This document shows positions 1 to 8,169 of a stretch of 64,000 nucleotides of DNA, piece after piece. The stretch is from positions 1-64,000 of the forward strand of contig JAJZRF010000002.1 of NCBI GenBank assembly GCA_021847425.1, read 5' to 3'. The notes below the pieces were generated by a model. That model did not search any database, was not told the DNA's origin, and was given only the letters and a program-made list of their open reading frames with translations. The first letter of the stretch is position 1. Each line of letters begins with the position of its first letter. The stretch is from Deltaproteobacteria bacterium. Lineage in GTDB: Bacteria > Desulfobacterota > Desulfobulbia > Desulfobulbales > Desulfurivibrionaceae. The position numbers were made by a program, and so were the translations under genes.

Positions 1-1
1 C

Positions 2-298
2 CGGATCAAGCAGCTCAAGGATATGCCCAAGCCCGATGAAAAGGAATTGGTCAAGGTGGAGGCGGTCATCAACTCCATGACCATCAAGGAGCGCCGCAAC
101 CACGCCATCCTCAACGCGAACCGCAGGGCGCGCATCGCCAAGGGGAGCGGCACCACGGTGCAGGATGTGAACAAGGTCATCAAGAGCTATACGGAAATGC
201 TCAAGATGATGAAACATATGAGCGGCAAGCCCGGCGGGCTAGGCGCCTTTGTCGGCGGACAGAAGAAAAAGAAACGGCCCAAGGGGCTGTTCCGGTAG
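2..298 (+). CDS. ffh: Signal recognition particle protein Ffh, C-terminal fragment
   Basis: This is the 3' end of an SRP54/Ffh gene whose NG GTPase domain lies before the window. The visible residues belong to the methionine-rich M domain, which binds 4.5S RNA and signal peptides: there is a Met-rich stretch (EMLKMMKHM), the conserved SMTIKERRN segment, and a region with RIAKGSGTT matching the RNA-binding helix-turn-helix. The C-terminus is a Gly-rich and Lys/Arg-rich tail typical of the family. The frame is open from base 2 with no start in view, so the first ATG at 23 is internal. Linkage to rpsP, a KH protein, rimM and trmD is the usual order in many bacteria and supports the call. Confidence 0.95.
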   Translation, partial: RIKQLKDMPKPDEKELVKVEAVINSMTIKERRNHAILNANRRARIAKGSGTTVQDVNKVIKSYTEMLKMMKHMSGKPGGLGAFVGGQKKKKRPKGLFR

Positions 299-331
299 GC
301 CGGAGCCTGTCCGGCGCATGAAATAAAGAAT

Positions 332-405
332 AACGCGGAGACGCAAAGGGCGCAAAGAAAACAGCCTGCCATTGAAAACGGCGCTTTCTTGCTTCTTGGC
401 GTTTA
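332..405. repeat. Dispersed inverted repeat, family B copy 1
   Basis: The ffh-rpsP spacer holds AACGCGGAGACGCAAAGG near 333 and, in opposite orientation, a related arm ending in CTTCTTGGCGTTT near 392-404. A similar arm (CTCTGCGTCTTGGCGTTT) recurs at about 11720-11740 upstream of rng. The arms could fold into an imperfect hairpin. It resembles the dispersed extragenic GCGxAGACGCAAAG-type repeats seen in many environmental bacteria. Its function is unknown. Confidence 0.6.
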
Positions 406-434
406 GTAATTAACTCACAGGAGGAAACAACAAC

Positions 435-680
435 ATGGCTGTACGGATTCGTTTGACCAGAATGGGCCGCAAGAAGAAACCCTTTTACCGCATTGTCGTT
501 GCCAACGCCGAGGCGTGCCGCGACGGTCAGTTTCTTGAAGTGGTCGGCACCTATGACCCCTGCAAGCAGCCCGCCGAGGTTATTGTCAAGCAGGACCGGG
601 TCAAGGTTTGGCTCGACAAGGGCGCGCTGCCTTCCGATACGGTGAAAAGCCTGCTTGCCAAAACCAGCGTGGCGGAATAA
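435..680 (+). CDS. rpsP: 30S ribosomal protein S16
   Basis: The 81-residue product begins [20 protein letters not shown], the strongly conserved S16 N-terminus, and includes the ETVGTYDP-like segment (here EVVGTYDPC). S16 is a small-subunit assembly protein. A strong AGGAGG ribosome-binding site lies about 10 bases before the ATG, which fixes the start. The length is normal for the family. It begins a ribosome-biogenesis block with the KH protein, rimM and trmD on the same strand, separated from ffh by a repeat-bearing spacer. Confidence 0.98.
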   Translation: MAVRIRLTRMGRKKKPFYRIVVANAEACRDGQFLEVVGTYDPCKQPAEVIVKQDRVKVWLDKGALPSDTVKSLLAKTSVAE

Positions 681-686
681 TACCCC

Positions 687-917
687 ATGAAGGATCTGGT
701 AGCATTCATAGCCACCTCGCTGGTGGATGACCCCGCTGCGGTTCAGGTTACTGAAACGGAAGGCGATGGTGCCGTTGTTCTTGAGTTGCGGGTAGCCAAA
801 GAGGACCTTGGCAAGGTTATCGGGAAACAGGGCCGTACCGCCAGGGCCATCCGTTCGCTACTTTCAGCCGCCGCAGGCAAGGACAACCGCAAGGCCCGTC
901 TTGAGATAGCGGAGTAG
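687..917 (+). CDS. khpA: KH-domain RNA-binding protein (KhpA/YlqC family)
   Basis: This 76-residue protein is a single KH domain. The signature GxxG loop appears as [16 protein letters not shown] at about residues 49-64, followed by the basic helix that contacts RNA. KhpA-type proteins are small RNA-binding proteins, and placement between rpsP and rimM is their classic position in Gram-positive bacteria and delta-type Proteobacteria. The ATG lies six bases after the rpsP stop, so the two are probably co-transcribed. A stem-loop (925-955) follows the stop. Confidence 0.93.
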   Translation: MKDLVAFIATSLVDDPAAVQVTETEGDGAVVLELRVAKEDLGKVIGKQGRTARAIRSLLSAAAGKDNRKARLEIAE

Positions 918-924
918 GATTTTT

Positions 925-955
925 GTTGTAATCGCAAAAAAATCGCGATTACAAC
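925..955. repeat. Perfect 11-bp inverted repeat, family A copy 1
   Basis: GTTGTAATCGC (925-935) and GCGATTACAAC (945-955) are perfect reverse complements around a nine-base A-rich loop. There is no downstream T-run, so it does not look like a standard terminator. A second copy with one mismatch and a longer loop occurs at 35094-35140, making it a dispersed repeat. Its insertion between khpA and rimM may explain why rimM has no clear ribosome-binding site. Confidence 0.75.
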
Positions 956-988
956 GGGTATCACTGCGTAGCTTGTTAATCTTGTGTA

Positions 989-1603
989 ATGGACCTGTGG
1001 CTTTTGGGGGCTTCTGCGATTTCATCATTTTGGAAAATCCTTGATGTCGGTGTTGCCCATGGCGGGCAGATCGCGGTGGGCAAGGTTGTCAAGGCCCACG
1101 GCATCAAGGGGGAGATCAAGGTCTACCCTTTTTCCGGCAGGACCGATGATTTCCGCGGCTATAGGCTGCTGACCCTGGTCGAATCGGACCATGACCTGAG
1201 CAGGTCGTATGCGGTTGAGCAGTGCCGACCTTTGGGAAACCTGGTTCTCCTGCAGCTTGCCGGACTTGCCGGCAGAAGCGCGGCGGAAGGGTTGCGCGGC
1301 TGGGAGGTGCGGATCGGTCGGGAATTTTTGCCGCCCCTCGGGCCGGGGGCTTTTTACTGGCATGAGCTGGAAGGGCTGCCCGTGATCAGCGACACCGGGC
1401 GGGAGCTGGGCCGGATCACCTCGCTTCTGGCCACCCCTGCCCATGATATTCTGGTGATTACCGGGGCGGGAAGCGAATATCTGATCCCGGCGGTTGGTGC
1501 GTGTGTCGCCGGTCTTGCTCCGGATGGCAAGGCTCTGGTGGTTACACCGCCTCCGGGTTTGTTGGAAATGAATGCGGGTGGGGCGCCGGGCGATGCAATC
1601 TGA
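989..1603 (+). CDS. rimM: Ribosome maturation factor RimM
   Basis: The RimM core starts at QIAVGKVVKAHGIKGEIKVY, the hallmark N-terminal barrel motif, and ends with the PRC-barrel region containing PAHDILVI and YLIPAVG. RimM binds S19 and helps 30S head assembly. The ATG at 989 gives 204 residues, but about 26 of these precede the conserved core and no good Shine-Dalgarno is visible; a GTG at 1075 inside the core is the only closer alternative and looks too short. The 3' end overlaps trmD by up to 32 bases. The function is certain; the start is not. Confidence 0.9.
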   Translation: MDLWLLGASAISSFWKILDVGVAHGGQIAVGKVVKAHGIKGEIKVYPFSGRTDDFRGYRLLTLVESDHDLSRSYAVEQCRPLGNLVLLQLAGLAGRSAAEGLRGWEVRIGREFLPPLGPGAFYWHELEGLPVISDTGRELGRITSLLATPAHDILVITGAGSEYLIPAVGACVAGLAPDGKALVVTPPPGLLEMNAGGAPGDAI

Positions 1604-2399
1604 AGCCCCCGCAGGCGAGACCATCAGGTTTGACGTACTGACGATTTTCCCGGAGTTGCTGGATTCTCCGCTCAAAGAGGGGATAATCCGCAGGGCCCAG
1701 GAGGCCGGGCAGATCACCATTGTCTGCCACAACATCCGGGAGTATGCGCTGGACAAGCATGCCATGACCGATGACCGCCCCTTTGGCGGCGGGGAAGGCA
1801 TGGTGATGAAGCCGGAACCCCTGGCCGCTGCGGTGCAGGCCGTGCAGACCATGGCCCCGCAGCCTGGGAGGGTAATCCTCCTGAGTCCCCAGGGGCGGCC
1901 TTATACCCAGGGGGTAGCCGAAGAGCTGGCCGGTCAGGCACGGTTGCTTCTGGTCTGCGGCCGCTATGAAGGGGTGGATGAACGCTTTACCGCCCAATAT
2001 GTTGATGAGGAAATTTCCATCGGCGACTATATTCTCACCGGTGGCGAATTGGCGGCCATGGTCCTCATCGATTCCATCGCCAGGCTGAGGCCGGGGGTGC
2101 TGGGATGTGTGGATTCTGCGGATTATGACACCTTCAGCCGGGGCGGGCTCAAGTTTCCGCAGTATACGCGGCCCAGGCTGTTTGAGGGGATAGCACCGCC
2201 GGAGGTGCTTTTTTCCGGGGATCATGGTGCTGTGGCGCAGTGGCGGCTGGTTGCCGCGGTTGAGCGGACTTTGGCCAAGCGGCCGGATCTTGTTGCCGGG
2301 TTGCGTTTTTCCCCCAGCGAGTTGAAGATTCTACAGCGGCAGGGACTTCTTGCCAAACTGCGGGAGAGCGGTTGGAGCAGTCTGCCGGAGAAACAGTGA
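1572..2399 (+). CDS. trmD: tRNA (guanine-N1-)-methyltransferase TrmD
   Basis: TrmD makes m1G37 in tRNAs, which prevents +1 frameshifting. The conserved start of the fold is FDVLTIFPELLDSPL, followed by DDRPFGGGEGMVMKPEP and the trefoil-knot SAM site GDYILTGGELAAMVLIDS. The C-terminal domain carries the PQYTRP motif. The ATG at 1572 is preceded by GGAA; an in-frame ATG at 1593 would give 268 residues and is also plausible. The gene overlaps rimM at its 5' end and the next methyltransferase by four bases, indicating translational coupling. Confidence 0.97.
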   Translation: MRVGRRAMQSEAPAGETIRFDVLTIFPELLDSPLKEGIIRRAQEAGQITIVCHNIREYALDKHAMTDDRPFGGGEGMVMKPEPLAAAVQAVQTMAPQPGRVILLSPQGRPYTQGVAEELAGQARLLLVCGRYEGVDERFTAQYVDEEISIGDYILTGGELAAMVLIDSIARLRPGVLGCVDSADYDTFSRGGLKFPQYTRPRLFEGIAPPEVLFSGDHGAVAQWRLVAAVERTLAKRPDLVAGLRFSPSELKILQRQGLLAKLRESGWSSLPEKQ

Positions 2400-2989
2400 T
2401 TCAACAAGGTGCGCAAAGCCGGGAGCAACCCGCCCTGCGGCTCGATCTGGCCCTGGTCCATTATCCGGTCTGTAACAAGCACGGCGAGACCATCGGCTCG
2501 GCGGTGACCAATCTCGACCTGCACGATATTGCCAGGGCGGGCAGGACCTTTGGCGTCGACACCCTGTATATCGTCACTCCTTTCGCGGATCAGCAGGCGC
2601 TGGTCAGGGATATTCTGGAGCACTGGCAGACAGGGCATGGGGCGACCTATAATCCGAAACGCAAGGATGCTCTGTCCCTGGTGCGGATCTGCCATGACTT
2701 GGCGGAGATGTACGCACTGGCGGAGGCCAAATGGCGGCAAAGGCCGACGGTTCTGGCCACCAGCGCCAAGCCGCATGGCCACCAGCTTGATTTTACAGAG
2801 GCGCGGCAACGGATTTTTGCCGGAGAGCCGCATCTGATTTTGTTTGGTACCGGTTGGGGCTTGGCGCCGGAAGTTTTTACGGAGGTTGACGCTCTGCTGC
2901 CCCCCATTGCCGGGTTTGGCGAATATAATCATCTTTCTGTCCGGTCGGCTGCGGCCATTGTCCTGGACAGGGTGTTGGGTAAGCCGTAG
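2396..2989 (+). CDS. SPOUT-type RNA methyltransferase (COG4752/TM1570-like)
   Basis: The product matches the small SPOUT-fold family often found between trmD and rplS: DLALVHYPVCNKHGETIGSA at the N-terminus, then DLHDIARAGRTFGV, and a knot-like C-terminal region with ILFGTGWGLAPEV. It is a predicted SAM-dependent RNA methyltransferase whose target is unknown. The GTG at 2396 overlaps the trmD stop as GTGA and gives 197 residues; an ATG at 2372 is possible but would lie inside the trmD coding end. Tight coupling to trmD suggests a tRNA or rRNA substrate, but that is inference. Confidence 0.85.
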   Translation: MIQQGAQSREQPALRLDLALVHYPVCNKHGETIGSAVTNLDLHDIARAGRTFGVDTLYIVTPFADQQALVRDILEHWQTGHGATYNPKRKDALSLVRICHDLAEMYALAEAKWRQRPTVLATSAKPHGHQLDFTEARQRIFAGEPHLILFGTGWGLAPEVFTEVDALLPPIAGFGEYNHLSVRSAAAIVLDRVLGKP

Positions 2990-3045
2990 TAACAAAAGAA
3001 CCTTGCCGTCTGACTGACAAGAACGGCAGCAGCATAAGCGGCGTA

Positions 3046-3095
3046 AGGAGCCGTAACGGAACAGTCTGGCCTGTTTTTATTCCGTAACGGCTCCT
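3046..3095. repeat. Dispersed inverted repeat, family D copy 1
   Basis: AGGAGCCGTAACGGAA (3046-3061) faces TTCCGTAACGGCTCCT (3080-3095); 15 of 16 positions pair, the exception being an A-A mismatch inside GTAAC. A weaker copy with the same mismatch lies at 14382-14454. It sits just before the rplS promoter and has no T-run, so a terminator role is not evident. Confidence 0.65.
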
Positions 3096-3100
3096 AAACA

Positions 3101-3128
3101 TTGAAAAAACAGTGTGGGCGTGTATAAT
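3101..3128 (+). promoter_or_regulatory. Sigma-70 promoter for rplS
   Basis: TTGAAA (3101-3106), a 16-base spacer and a perfect TATAAT (3123-3128) precede rplS by about 47 bases. Together with the terminator after rplS this makes rplS a separate transcription unit within the operon. Confidence 0.7.
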
Positions 3129-3174
3129 GGCCCAGTGGAATCCGTTACCTTAAGGGGTTGAAAGAGGAAAAACT

Positions 3175-3522
3175 ATGAACATCATCGAACAGATTGAACA
3201 AGAGAATATGCGGCACGACATGCCGGACTTTCGCACCGGCGATACCGTGAAAGTGCATATCCGCATCGTTGAGGGCAACAAGGAAAGGACCCAGGTTTTT
3301 CAGGGGATTGTTGTTCGTCATCGCCGTGGGGTCATGGGGGCCAGCGTCACGGTCCGCAAGATTTCCCATGGAGTCGGCGTGGAGAAAACCTTCCCGTTAT
3401 GCTCTCCGAGGGTCGACAAGATCGAACTGGTGAGCGAGGGCCGTGTCCGGCGTTCCCGTCTGTACTACCTGCGCAATCTGCGTGGCAAGGCAGCGAGAAT
3501 TCGGGAAAAAGGCATCAACTAA
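3175..3522 (+). CDS. rplS: 50S ribosomal protein L19
   Basis: The 115-residue protein has the L19 signatures [22 protein letters not shown] and the C-terminal [10 protein letters not shown]19 lies at the 30S-50S interface. The ATG has a GAAAGAGGAAAAA ribosome-binding region just upstream. A sigma-70 promoter precedes it and a Rho-independent terminator follows, so its dosage can be set independently of trmD, whose usual operon partner it is. Confidence 0.98.
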   Translation: MNIIEQIEQENMRHDMPDFRTGDTVKVHIRIVEGNKERTQVFQGIVVRHRRGVMGASVTVRKISHGVGVEKTFPLCSPRVDKIELVSEGRVRRSRLYYLRNLRGKAARIREKGIN

Positions 3523-3597
3523 CCTTTGTCCCTTGCCCGGAGCAGGAGCGGCCATGCCGCCCTGTGCTCCGGCCTTTTCCATATTGCCGTCATTGCC

Positions 3598-3624
3598 GGG
3601 CCACGGGAAACCGTGGCCCTTTTA
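3598..3624 (+). terminator. Rho-independent terminator after rplS
   Basis: GGGCCACGG (3598-3606) pairs with CCGTGGCCC (3611-3619) across a GAAA loop and is followed by a short TTTTATT tract. This nine-base-pair hairpin lies 75 bases after rplS and before the chosen rnhB start. Confidence 0.85.
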
Positions 3625-3663
3625 TTCGTGGTCCTTTCGGATAAGCACACAAGGTGGTGCGTC

Positions 3664-4311
3664 TTGCCCAGGGCGATAACACTGTGGCCAGCCTCTTCTG
3701 CTGGAGACACCTTTGCCATTGAACGGTCTCTGATCAGCCGGGGCTACGCCATTGTGGCCGGTACCGACGAGGCCGGCCGGGGGCCGCTGGCCGGGCCGGT
3801 GGTCGCCGCCTGCGTCATTCTTCCACCCCACTGCGACTATCAGCAATTCCAGGATTCGAAAACAATAAACGCCAAGGCCCGCGGGGAGCTGGCCCAACGG
3901 CTCGTTGCCCTGGGAGCGGCAATCGGGGTGGGAATCGTTTCCGCAGCGGAAATCGACCGGCTCAATATCCTGCAGGCCTCCCTGCTGGCCATGAAAAAGT
4001 CGGTGAAAAAGCTGCCGGTGGCGCCCGATTTCCTGCTGGTTGACGGCAAGTTTACGGTGCCGATGGCTCTGCCGCAAAAGGCCCTGGTCAAAGGCGACTC
4101 GCGCAGCGCCTCCATCTCGGCCGCATCCATTGTCGCCAAGGTGACCCGGGACGCAATCATGGAGCAGTACCATCTCGAATACCCCCGCTATAATTTTGCC
4201 GGACACAAGGGGTATCCCACGGCGGAGCATCGCCGGATTATCCGGGAAATCGGACCCTGTCCTATCCATCGACAGAGCTTCAGGCCGGTGCGCGATTGGG
4301 CGGAAAGATAA
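3664..4311 (+). CDS. rnhB: Ribonuclease HII
   Basis: RNase HII cleaves the RNA strand of RNA-DNA hybrids and starts ribonucleotide excision. The catalytic block GTDEAGRGPLAGPVV contains the DEAGRG metal-binding motif; later acidic sites lie in LLVDGKF and SIVAKVTRD, and HKGYPT is the conserved loop. The longest open frame begins at a TTG at 3526, but that would span the rplS terminator. The TTG at 3664 has AAGGTGG six bases upstream and gives 215 residues, a normal length. Its 3' end overlaps yraN by 16 bases. Confidence 0.93.
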   Translation: MPRAITLWPASSAGDTFAIERSLISRGYAIVAGTDEAGRGPLAGPVVAACVILPPHCDYQQFQDSKTINAKARGELAQRLVALGAAIGVGIVSAAEIDRLNILQASLLAMKKSVKKLPVAPDFLLVDGKFTVPMALPQKALVKGDSRSASISAASIVAKVTRDAIMEQYHLEYPRYNFAGHKGYPTAEHRRIIREIGPCPIHRQSFRPVRDWAER

Positions 4312-4688
4312 AAGAGGCGGGGAACATCCCCCTGGGACAGCAGGGAGAGGCGCTTGCCTGCCAATATCTTTCCCGGCAGGGCTATCGGCTGATTGCCAGG
4401 AATTATCGGACAAGGCTGGGGGAGATCGACATCATTGCCGAAGAGCAGGGGACCCTGGTTTTTGTCGAGGTCAAGACCAGGCGGGGCCATCGGTGCGGCC
4501 ATCCTTTTGAGGCGGTGACTCCAGCCAAGTGTCGGCAGATTTCCAAGGCCGCCCTGCAGTACCTGGCCGAGACGGGCAGGGAAGGGCAAGCGGCCCGTTT
4601 CGACGTGGTGGCGATCAGCTTTGGAGGCGAGGCACCGCCGGTGGTCGAGTTGGCGAAAAATGCCTTTGAGCTGAGTTATGGAGCGTGA
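4296..4688 (+). CDS. yraN: UPF0102 family protein YraN
   Basis: The 130-residue protein shows the YraN endonuclease-like fold motifs: GEALACQYLSRQGYRLIARN, then GEIDIIAEEQGTLVFVEVKT containing the E-x-D and E-V-K residues of the PD-(D/E)XK type. The biochemical role of the family is not settled; it is linked to nucleic-acid processing and usually sits next to rnhB, as here. The start is a TTG inside the rnhB end, and the stop overlaps the pdxA start as GTGA, so all three are likely translated as a unit. Confidence 0.9.
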   Translation: MGGKIKEAGNIPLGQQGEALACQYLSRQGYRLIARNYRTRLGEIDIIAEEQGTLVFVEVKTRRGHRCGHPFEAVTPAKCRQISKAALQYLAETGREGQAARFDVVAISFGGEAPPVVELAKNAFELSYGA

Positions 4689-5725
4689 TGGTGCAGACTG
4701 TTGCTGACGTAACCTCTCCCCCCTTGGGGATTACCATGGGCTGTCCGGTGGGCATCGGGCCGGAGATTATCCTGCGTTTTCTCTCCCAGGTTGGGGCGCA
4801 AACCGCTTCGTGGCCGGTGGTTATCGGCGATGCCGGGGTATTGCGCCGTTGCGCCGAGGCGCTCAAGCTTGGGCTTCGGGTGGTTGACTGGCAGCCGGGC
4901 ATGGTTTGCCAACCACAGGCGCTCAATGTGTTTTCCCTGTCCGATCTTGGCGGCGGATTGTGCTGGGGTAACCCCACCGCTGAAACAGGCCGGGCCATGG
5001 GGCGTTATATCGAGGAAGCGGTGCGGCTTGTCCGGCAGGGTCAACTGGCCGGCCTGGTGACCTGCCCCATCAGCAAGGCGGCGCTTAGGGCCGGAGGCTA
5101 CCGCTTTCCCGGGCACACCGAGATGCTGGCCGATCTCTGCCAGGCAGGGGATTTTGCCATGATGATGGCGGGCGCCAAGCTCAAGGTCACCCTGGTCTCC
5201 ATTCATCAACCCCTGGCGGAGGTGCCTGGTGCCATTACCCAGGAGGCGGTGCTGCGGATGATCGGTATCACCGGCCGGGCTCTGCGGGATGATTTCGGTG
5301 TGCTTGAGCCCCGTCTGGCTGTGGCGGGTTTGAATCCCCATGCCGGAGAAGGCGGCATGTTCGGCGATGAGGAGCAACGGGTCATCGCCCCGGCTGTTGC
5401 GGCCGGCCGACGGGGTGGGTGGTTGGTTGAGGGGCCGTTCCCGCCGGACACGGTATTTCACAAGGCAGCGGCCGGACGCTTTGACGCGGTGGTCTGCATG
5501 TACCATGATCAGGGGTTGATCCCTTTCAAGCTCCTGCATTTCAGCGACGGGGTGAATGTGACCCTGGGGTTGCCCATTGTCCGTACCTCGGTGGATCACG
5601 GCACTGCCTATGATATCGCGGGCAAGGGTTTGGCCGATCCATCGAGCCTGGCCGCCGCGGTTCGCATGGCCGGGACCATTGTTGCCAACAGACAAAAGCT
5701 GTCAGCTGCACGCTGTACGCTGTAG
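4685..5725 (+). CDS. pdxA: 4-hydroxythreonine-4-phosphate dehydrogenase PdxA
   Basis: PdxA oxidises 4-phosphohydroxy-L-threonine in the DXP-dependent pyridoxal phosphate pathway. Diagnostic motifs are GITMGCPVGIGPEI, the metal-binding FPGHTEMLADL, NPHAGEGGMFGDEE, the MYHDQGLIPFK site and RTSVDHGTAYDIAGKG. The start is GTG at 4685 (overlapping the yraN stop) or ATG at 4688. The final residues, KLSAARCTL, are encoded by an extragenic-type repeat (AGCTGTCAGCTGCACGCTG) and are not conserved family sequence. tmk follows 13 bases later. Confidence 0.96.
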   Translation: MMVQTVADVTSPPLGITMGCPVGIGPEIILRFLSQVGAQTASWPVVIGDAGVLRRCAEALKLGLRVVDWQPGMVCQPQALNVFSLSDLGGGLCWGNPTAETGRAMGRYIEEAVRLVRQGQLAGLVTCPISKAALRAGGYRFPGHTEMLADLCQAGDFAMMMAGAKLKVTLVSIHQPLAEVPGAITQEAVLRMIGITGRALRDDFGVLEPRLAVAGLNPHAGEGGMFGDEEQRVIAPAVAAGRRGGWLVEGPFPPDTVFHKAAAGRFDAVVCMYHDQGLIPFKLLHFSDGVNVTLGLPIVRTSVDHGTAYDIAGKGLADPSSLAAAVRMAGTIVANRQKLSAARCTL

Positions 5726-5727
5726 AG
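5692..5727. repeat. AGCTGTCAGCTG-type repeat at pdxA 3' end, family C
   Basis: The bases AGCTGTCAGCTGCACGCTG and the following GTACGCTGTAGAGG resemble the proB-proA spacer (AGCTATCAGCTGACCGCTGG near 16700). Here the repeat supplies the last codons and stop of pdxA. Confidence 0.5.
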
Positions 5728-5738
5728 GATGTCACGGG

Positions 5739-6338
5739 ATGGAAAGAAAAGGATTGCTCATCGCCTTTGAAGGAATCGACGGGACCGGCAAGACCACCCA
5801 GATAGAGCTGTTGGCCGAGGCCCTGCGCCAACGGGGCTTGAGCGTGGTTGCGACCCGCGAACCCACAGATGGGCAGTATGGCCGCAAAATCAGAGAGTTG
5901 TATAAAAACCGGAAGAGCGTGACCCCGGAAGAGGAGTTGGCCCTTTTTCTCGATGACCGGCGCGAGCATGTGGCGCAGGTCATCGGTCCGGCACTGGCCC
6001 TCGGCCAGGTGGTGCTCACCGACCGGTACTATTATTCCACCGCTGCCTATCAGGGAGCGGCCGGGCATGATCCGCAAAAGATCATTGCGGCAAATGAATT
6101 GTTTGCGCCGGTGCCGGATATGGTTATTATAATTGAGGTGCCTGTGTCTCTTGGCGTGCATCGGGTGCAGAAGCTCCGTGGCGAAACCCTGAACGATTTT
6201 GAACAGGAAGAGACCTTGGCCCGGGTGGCCAGGATCTTTGCCGGTCTCAATGGCCGCAATATCCGGCGCATTGACGGAACCGGCAACGCCGGAGGGGTGC
6301 ATGCCAAGATCATGGAAAACGTGGCCGGGCTTTTTTGA
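5739..6338 (+). CDS. tmk: Thymidylate kinase
   Basis: Tmk phosphorylates dTMP to dTDP. The P-loop FEGIDGTGKTTQIELLAEAL is at the N-terminus, DR(E)-type motif TREPTDG follows, and LTDRYYYSTAAYQGA carries the substrate-binding DRY block; the lid region contains an E-Q-E-E segment. The ATG at 5739 has CACGGGA upstream and gives 199 residues, a normal length; the longer frame back to 5577 overlaps pdxA coding sequence and is rejected. The spacing of 13 bases implies co-transcription with pdxA. Confidence 0.96.
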   Translation: MERKGLLIAFEGIDGTGKTTQIELLAEALRQRGLSVVATREPTDGQYGRKIRELYKNRKSVTPEEELALFLDDRREHVAQVIGPALALGQVVLTDRYYYSTAAYQGAAGHDPQKIIAANELFAPVPDMVIIIEVPVSLGVHRVQKLRGETLNDFEQEETLARVARIFAGLNGRNIRRIDGTGNAGGVHAKIMENVAGLF

Positions 6339-6423
6339 GCAAAAAAATATTTGTGTCCGCGGATTATGAAAAGTCCGGGCAAGAAATGCATGGGTTTTGT
6401 CAAGGTCTAAAGGGAGAAACTGT

Positions 6424-8169
6424 ATGCTGAAGCGTCTGCTGATTGCCGGTGGGTTGGCTTTTTGTTGTCTGTCGTGCGCTCCGGCTATTCGAGGGGTGGC
6501 CGGGCAGCCGCCCTTTGCTGCGGATCTTGAGCCTTATACGGAAGCGGTGGACAGGAGCTGTTCCTATTTTAATTTTCTCTGGGGCAAATCGGCCGAGCTT
6601 GAAGGCTACGACGAGGAGGCCATATACGCCTATAAGCAGGCCCTGGTTTGCGACCGGCGGGCCGGGCGCGTCATGCGTTCCCTGGCCGATATTCTTGTCA
6701 AAAACGGACAACGGGATCAGGCCATTGCATGGGTGAACAAGCTCATTGCGCTGAATCCAAAAGATTCGGACGCCAGGGCCTTCCTTGCCAATATTTACAG
6801 CAGCATGGAGCGGTTCGGGGAGGCTGCCGAGATATATCAGGCTATCCTGGTCGATGATCCGAAAAATTTTAATGTCCGGTTGCAGTTGGGCGGGCTGTAT
6901 GCCCGGATGCATGATTACGAAAAAGCGCGGCAGGTTCTGGAAAAATTGACGGAGATGAACCCTGATTCCTATGCCGGTTTCTATTATCTGGCCAGGCTCT
7001 ATCAGGAGATGCACCTTTTCGATAAGGCGGCGGAGGCTTACGAGAAGGCCCTCGTTCTTAACTGGTCGCCGATGCTGGCCTATGAGGCTGCCGAATTGTA
7101 TGAGCAGGAGAAACGGTATCCCGAGGCCATCGCCGTTTATAAGCAGATAGTTGAAGACGACGCCTCCGATGAGAGGGCCCGGAGCTTTCTGGCCCAAGCC
7201 TATTTCCGGCAGGGGAAGGTGGATGAGGCGATACAGGAGCTGGAACATCTGCGAAATATCTCGGCCAACCCGGCCAAGGTCGAGCTTGCCATCTGCCGGA
7301 TTCTCCTGGACGCGGGGCGACGTCTTGATGCCATCACCCGGCTGAATGCAATCCTCAAGAAAGATCCCCAGTCAGACGGAGCCCGGGCGCTTTTGATTAT
7401 GGCCTATTACCAGCAGGGCGATCTTGCGACCGCCAAAAAACTTCTCCGCCAGGTCCGGCCGGCCAGCCCGGCCTATGAGGAATCGGTCATCATGCTGGCC
7501 AGAATCATGCAGGAGGAAAAGGATTTCCCCGGCGCTGAGAAGATCCTGCGGCAGGCCATGGCCGACAAAGAGAATCGGCGGCTTAACTTTTATGTGGCCC
7601 TGGCAATGCTCTACGCCGGCCAGGACAAGTTTGATAAGGCCCACGGCGTGTTCGCCCAGGCCATTGCCGATTTTCCCGGCAATGTGGAGACGTATTACGA
7701 GTATGCCCTCTTTTTCCACAAGCTGGGGGACGAGGCCGGGGCCATGCGCCAAATGCAAGAGGTGCTGAAGCGGGAGCCGAAACATGCCCGGGCCTTGAAT
7801 TATATTGGCTATACCTGGGCCGAGGAGGGCCGGAACCTGGAACAGGCCAAGTCCTATATCGAACAGGCCGTCGACCAGTTGCCAAAGGATGGCTTTGTCC
7901 GGGACAGTCTGGGATGGGTCTATTACCGGCTGGGGGATTTTCCCGCTGCCGTCCGGGAGCTTGAACTGGCGGTGGTATTGTCGCCCGATGACCCGACAAT
8001 TTACGAGCATCTCGGCGATGCCTATTTGAAGAATAATGACAAGTTGAAGGCCCGCGATGCCTATCGCAAGTCGCTGGAATTCTATGAAGAACAGGACAAG
8101 AAGGATGCTGTCCGCCATAAGCTGGAGGCCTTGTCTCCCGAAGATGGCCAGACCGGCGGCGCAAAATGA
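6424..8169 (+). CDS. TPR-repeat lipoprotein
   Basis: The 581-residue protein begins with a signal peptide (MLKRLLIAGGLAFCCLSC) whose terminal Cys fits a lipoprotein site. The rest is a run of tetratricopeptide repeats: recurring patterns such as ARAFLANIYSSMERFGEAAE, AGFYYLARLYQEMHLFDKAA and YEHLGDAYLKNNDKLKARDA. Ten or more repeats span residues 40-560. TPR lipoproteins scaffold envelope complexes. The chosen ATG has AGGGAGAAA upstream. It overlaps the following lipoprotein gene as ATGA, suggesting that the two work together at the outer membrane. No more precise role can be read. Confidence 0.85.
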   Translation: MLKRLLIAGGLAFCCLSCAPAIRGVAGQPPFAADLEPYTEAVDRSCSYFNFLWGKSAELEGYDEEAIYAYKQALVCDRRAGRVMRSLADILVKNGQRDQAIAWVNKLIALNPKDSDARAFLANIYSSMERFGEAAEIYQAILVDDPKNFNVRLQLGGLYARMHDYEKARQVLEKLTEMNPDSYAGFYYLARLYQEMHLFDKAAEAYEKALVLNWSPMLAYEAAELYEQEKRYPEAIAVYKQIVEDDASDERARSFLAQAYFRQGKVDEAIQELEHLRNISANPAKVELAICRILLDAGRRLDAITRLNAILKKDPQSDGARALLIMAYYQQGDLATAKKLLRQVRPASPAYEESVIMLARIMQEEKDFPGAEKILRQAMADKENRRLNFYVALAMLYAGQDKFDKAHGVFAQAIADFPGNVETYYEYALFFHKLGDEAGAMRQMQEVLKREPKHARALNYIGYTWAEEGRNLEQAKSYIEQAVDQLPKDGFVRDSLGWVYYRLGDFPAAVRELELAVVLSPDDPTIYEHLGDAYLKNNDKLKARDAYRKSLEFYEEQDKKDAVRHKLEALSPEDGQTGGAK

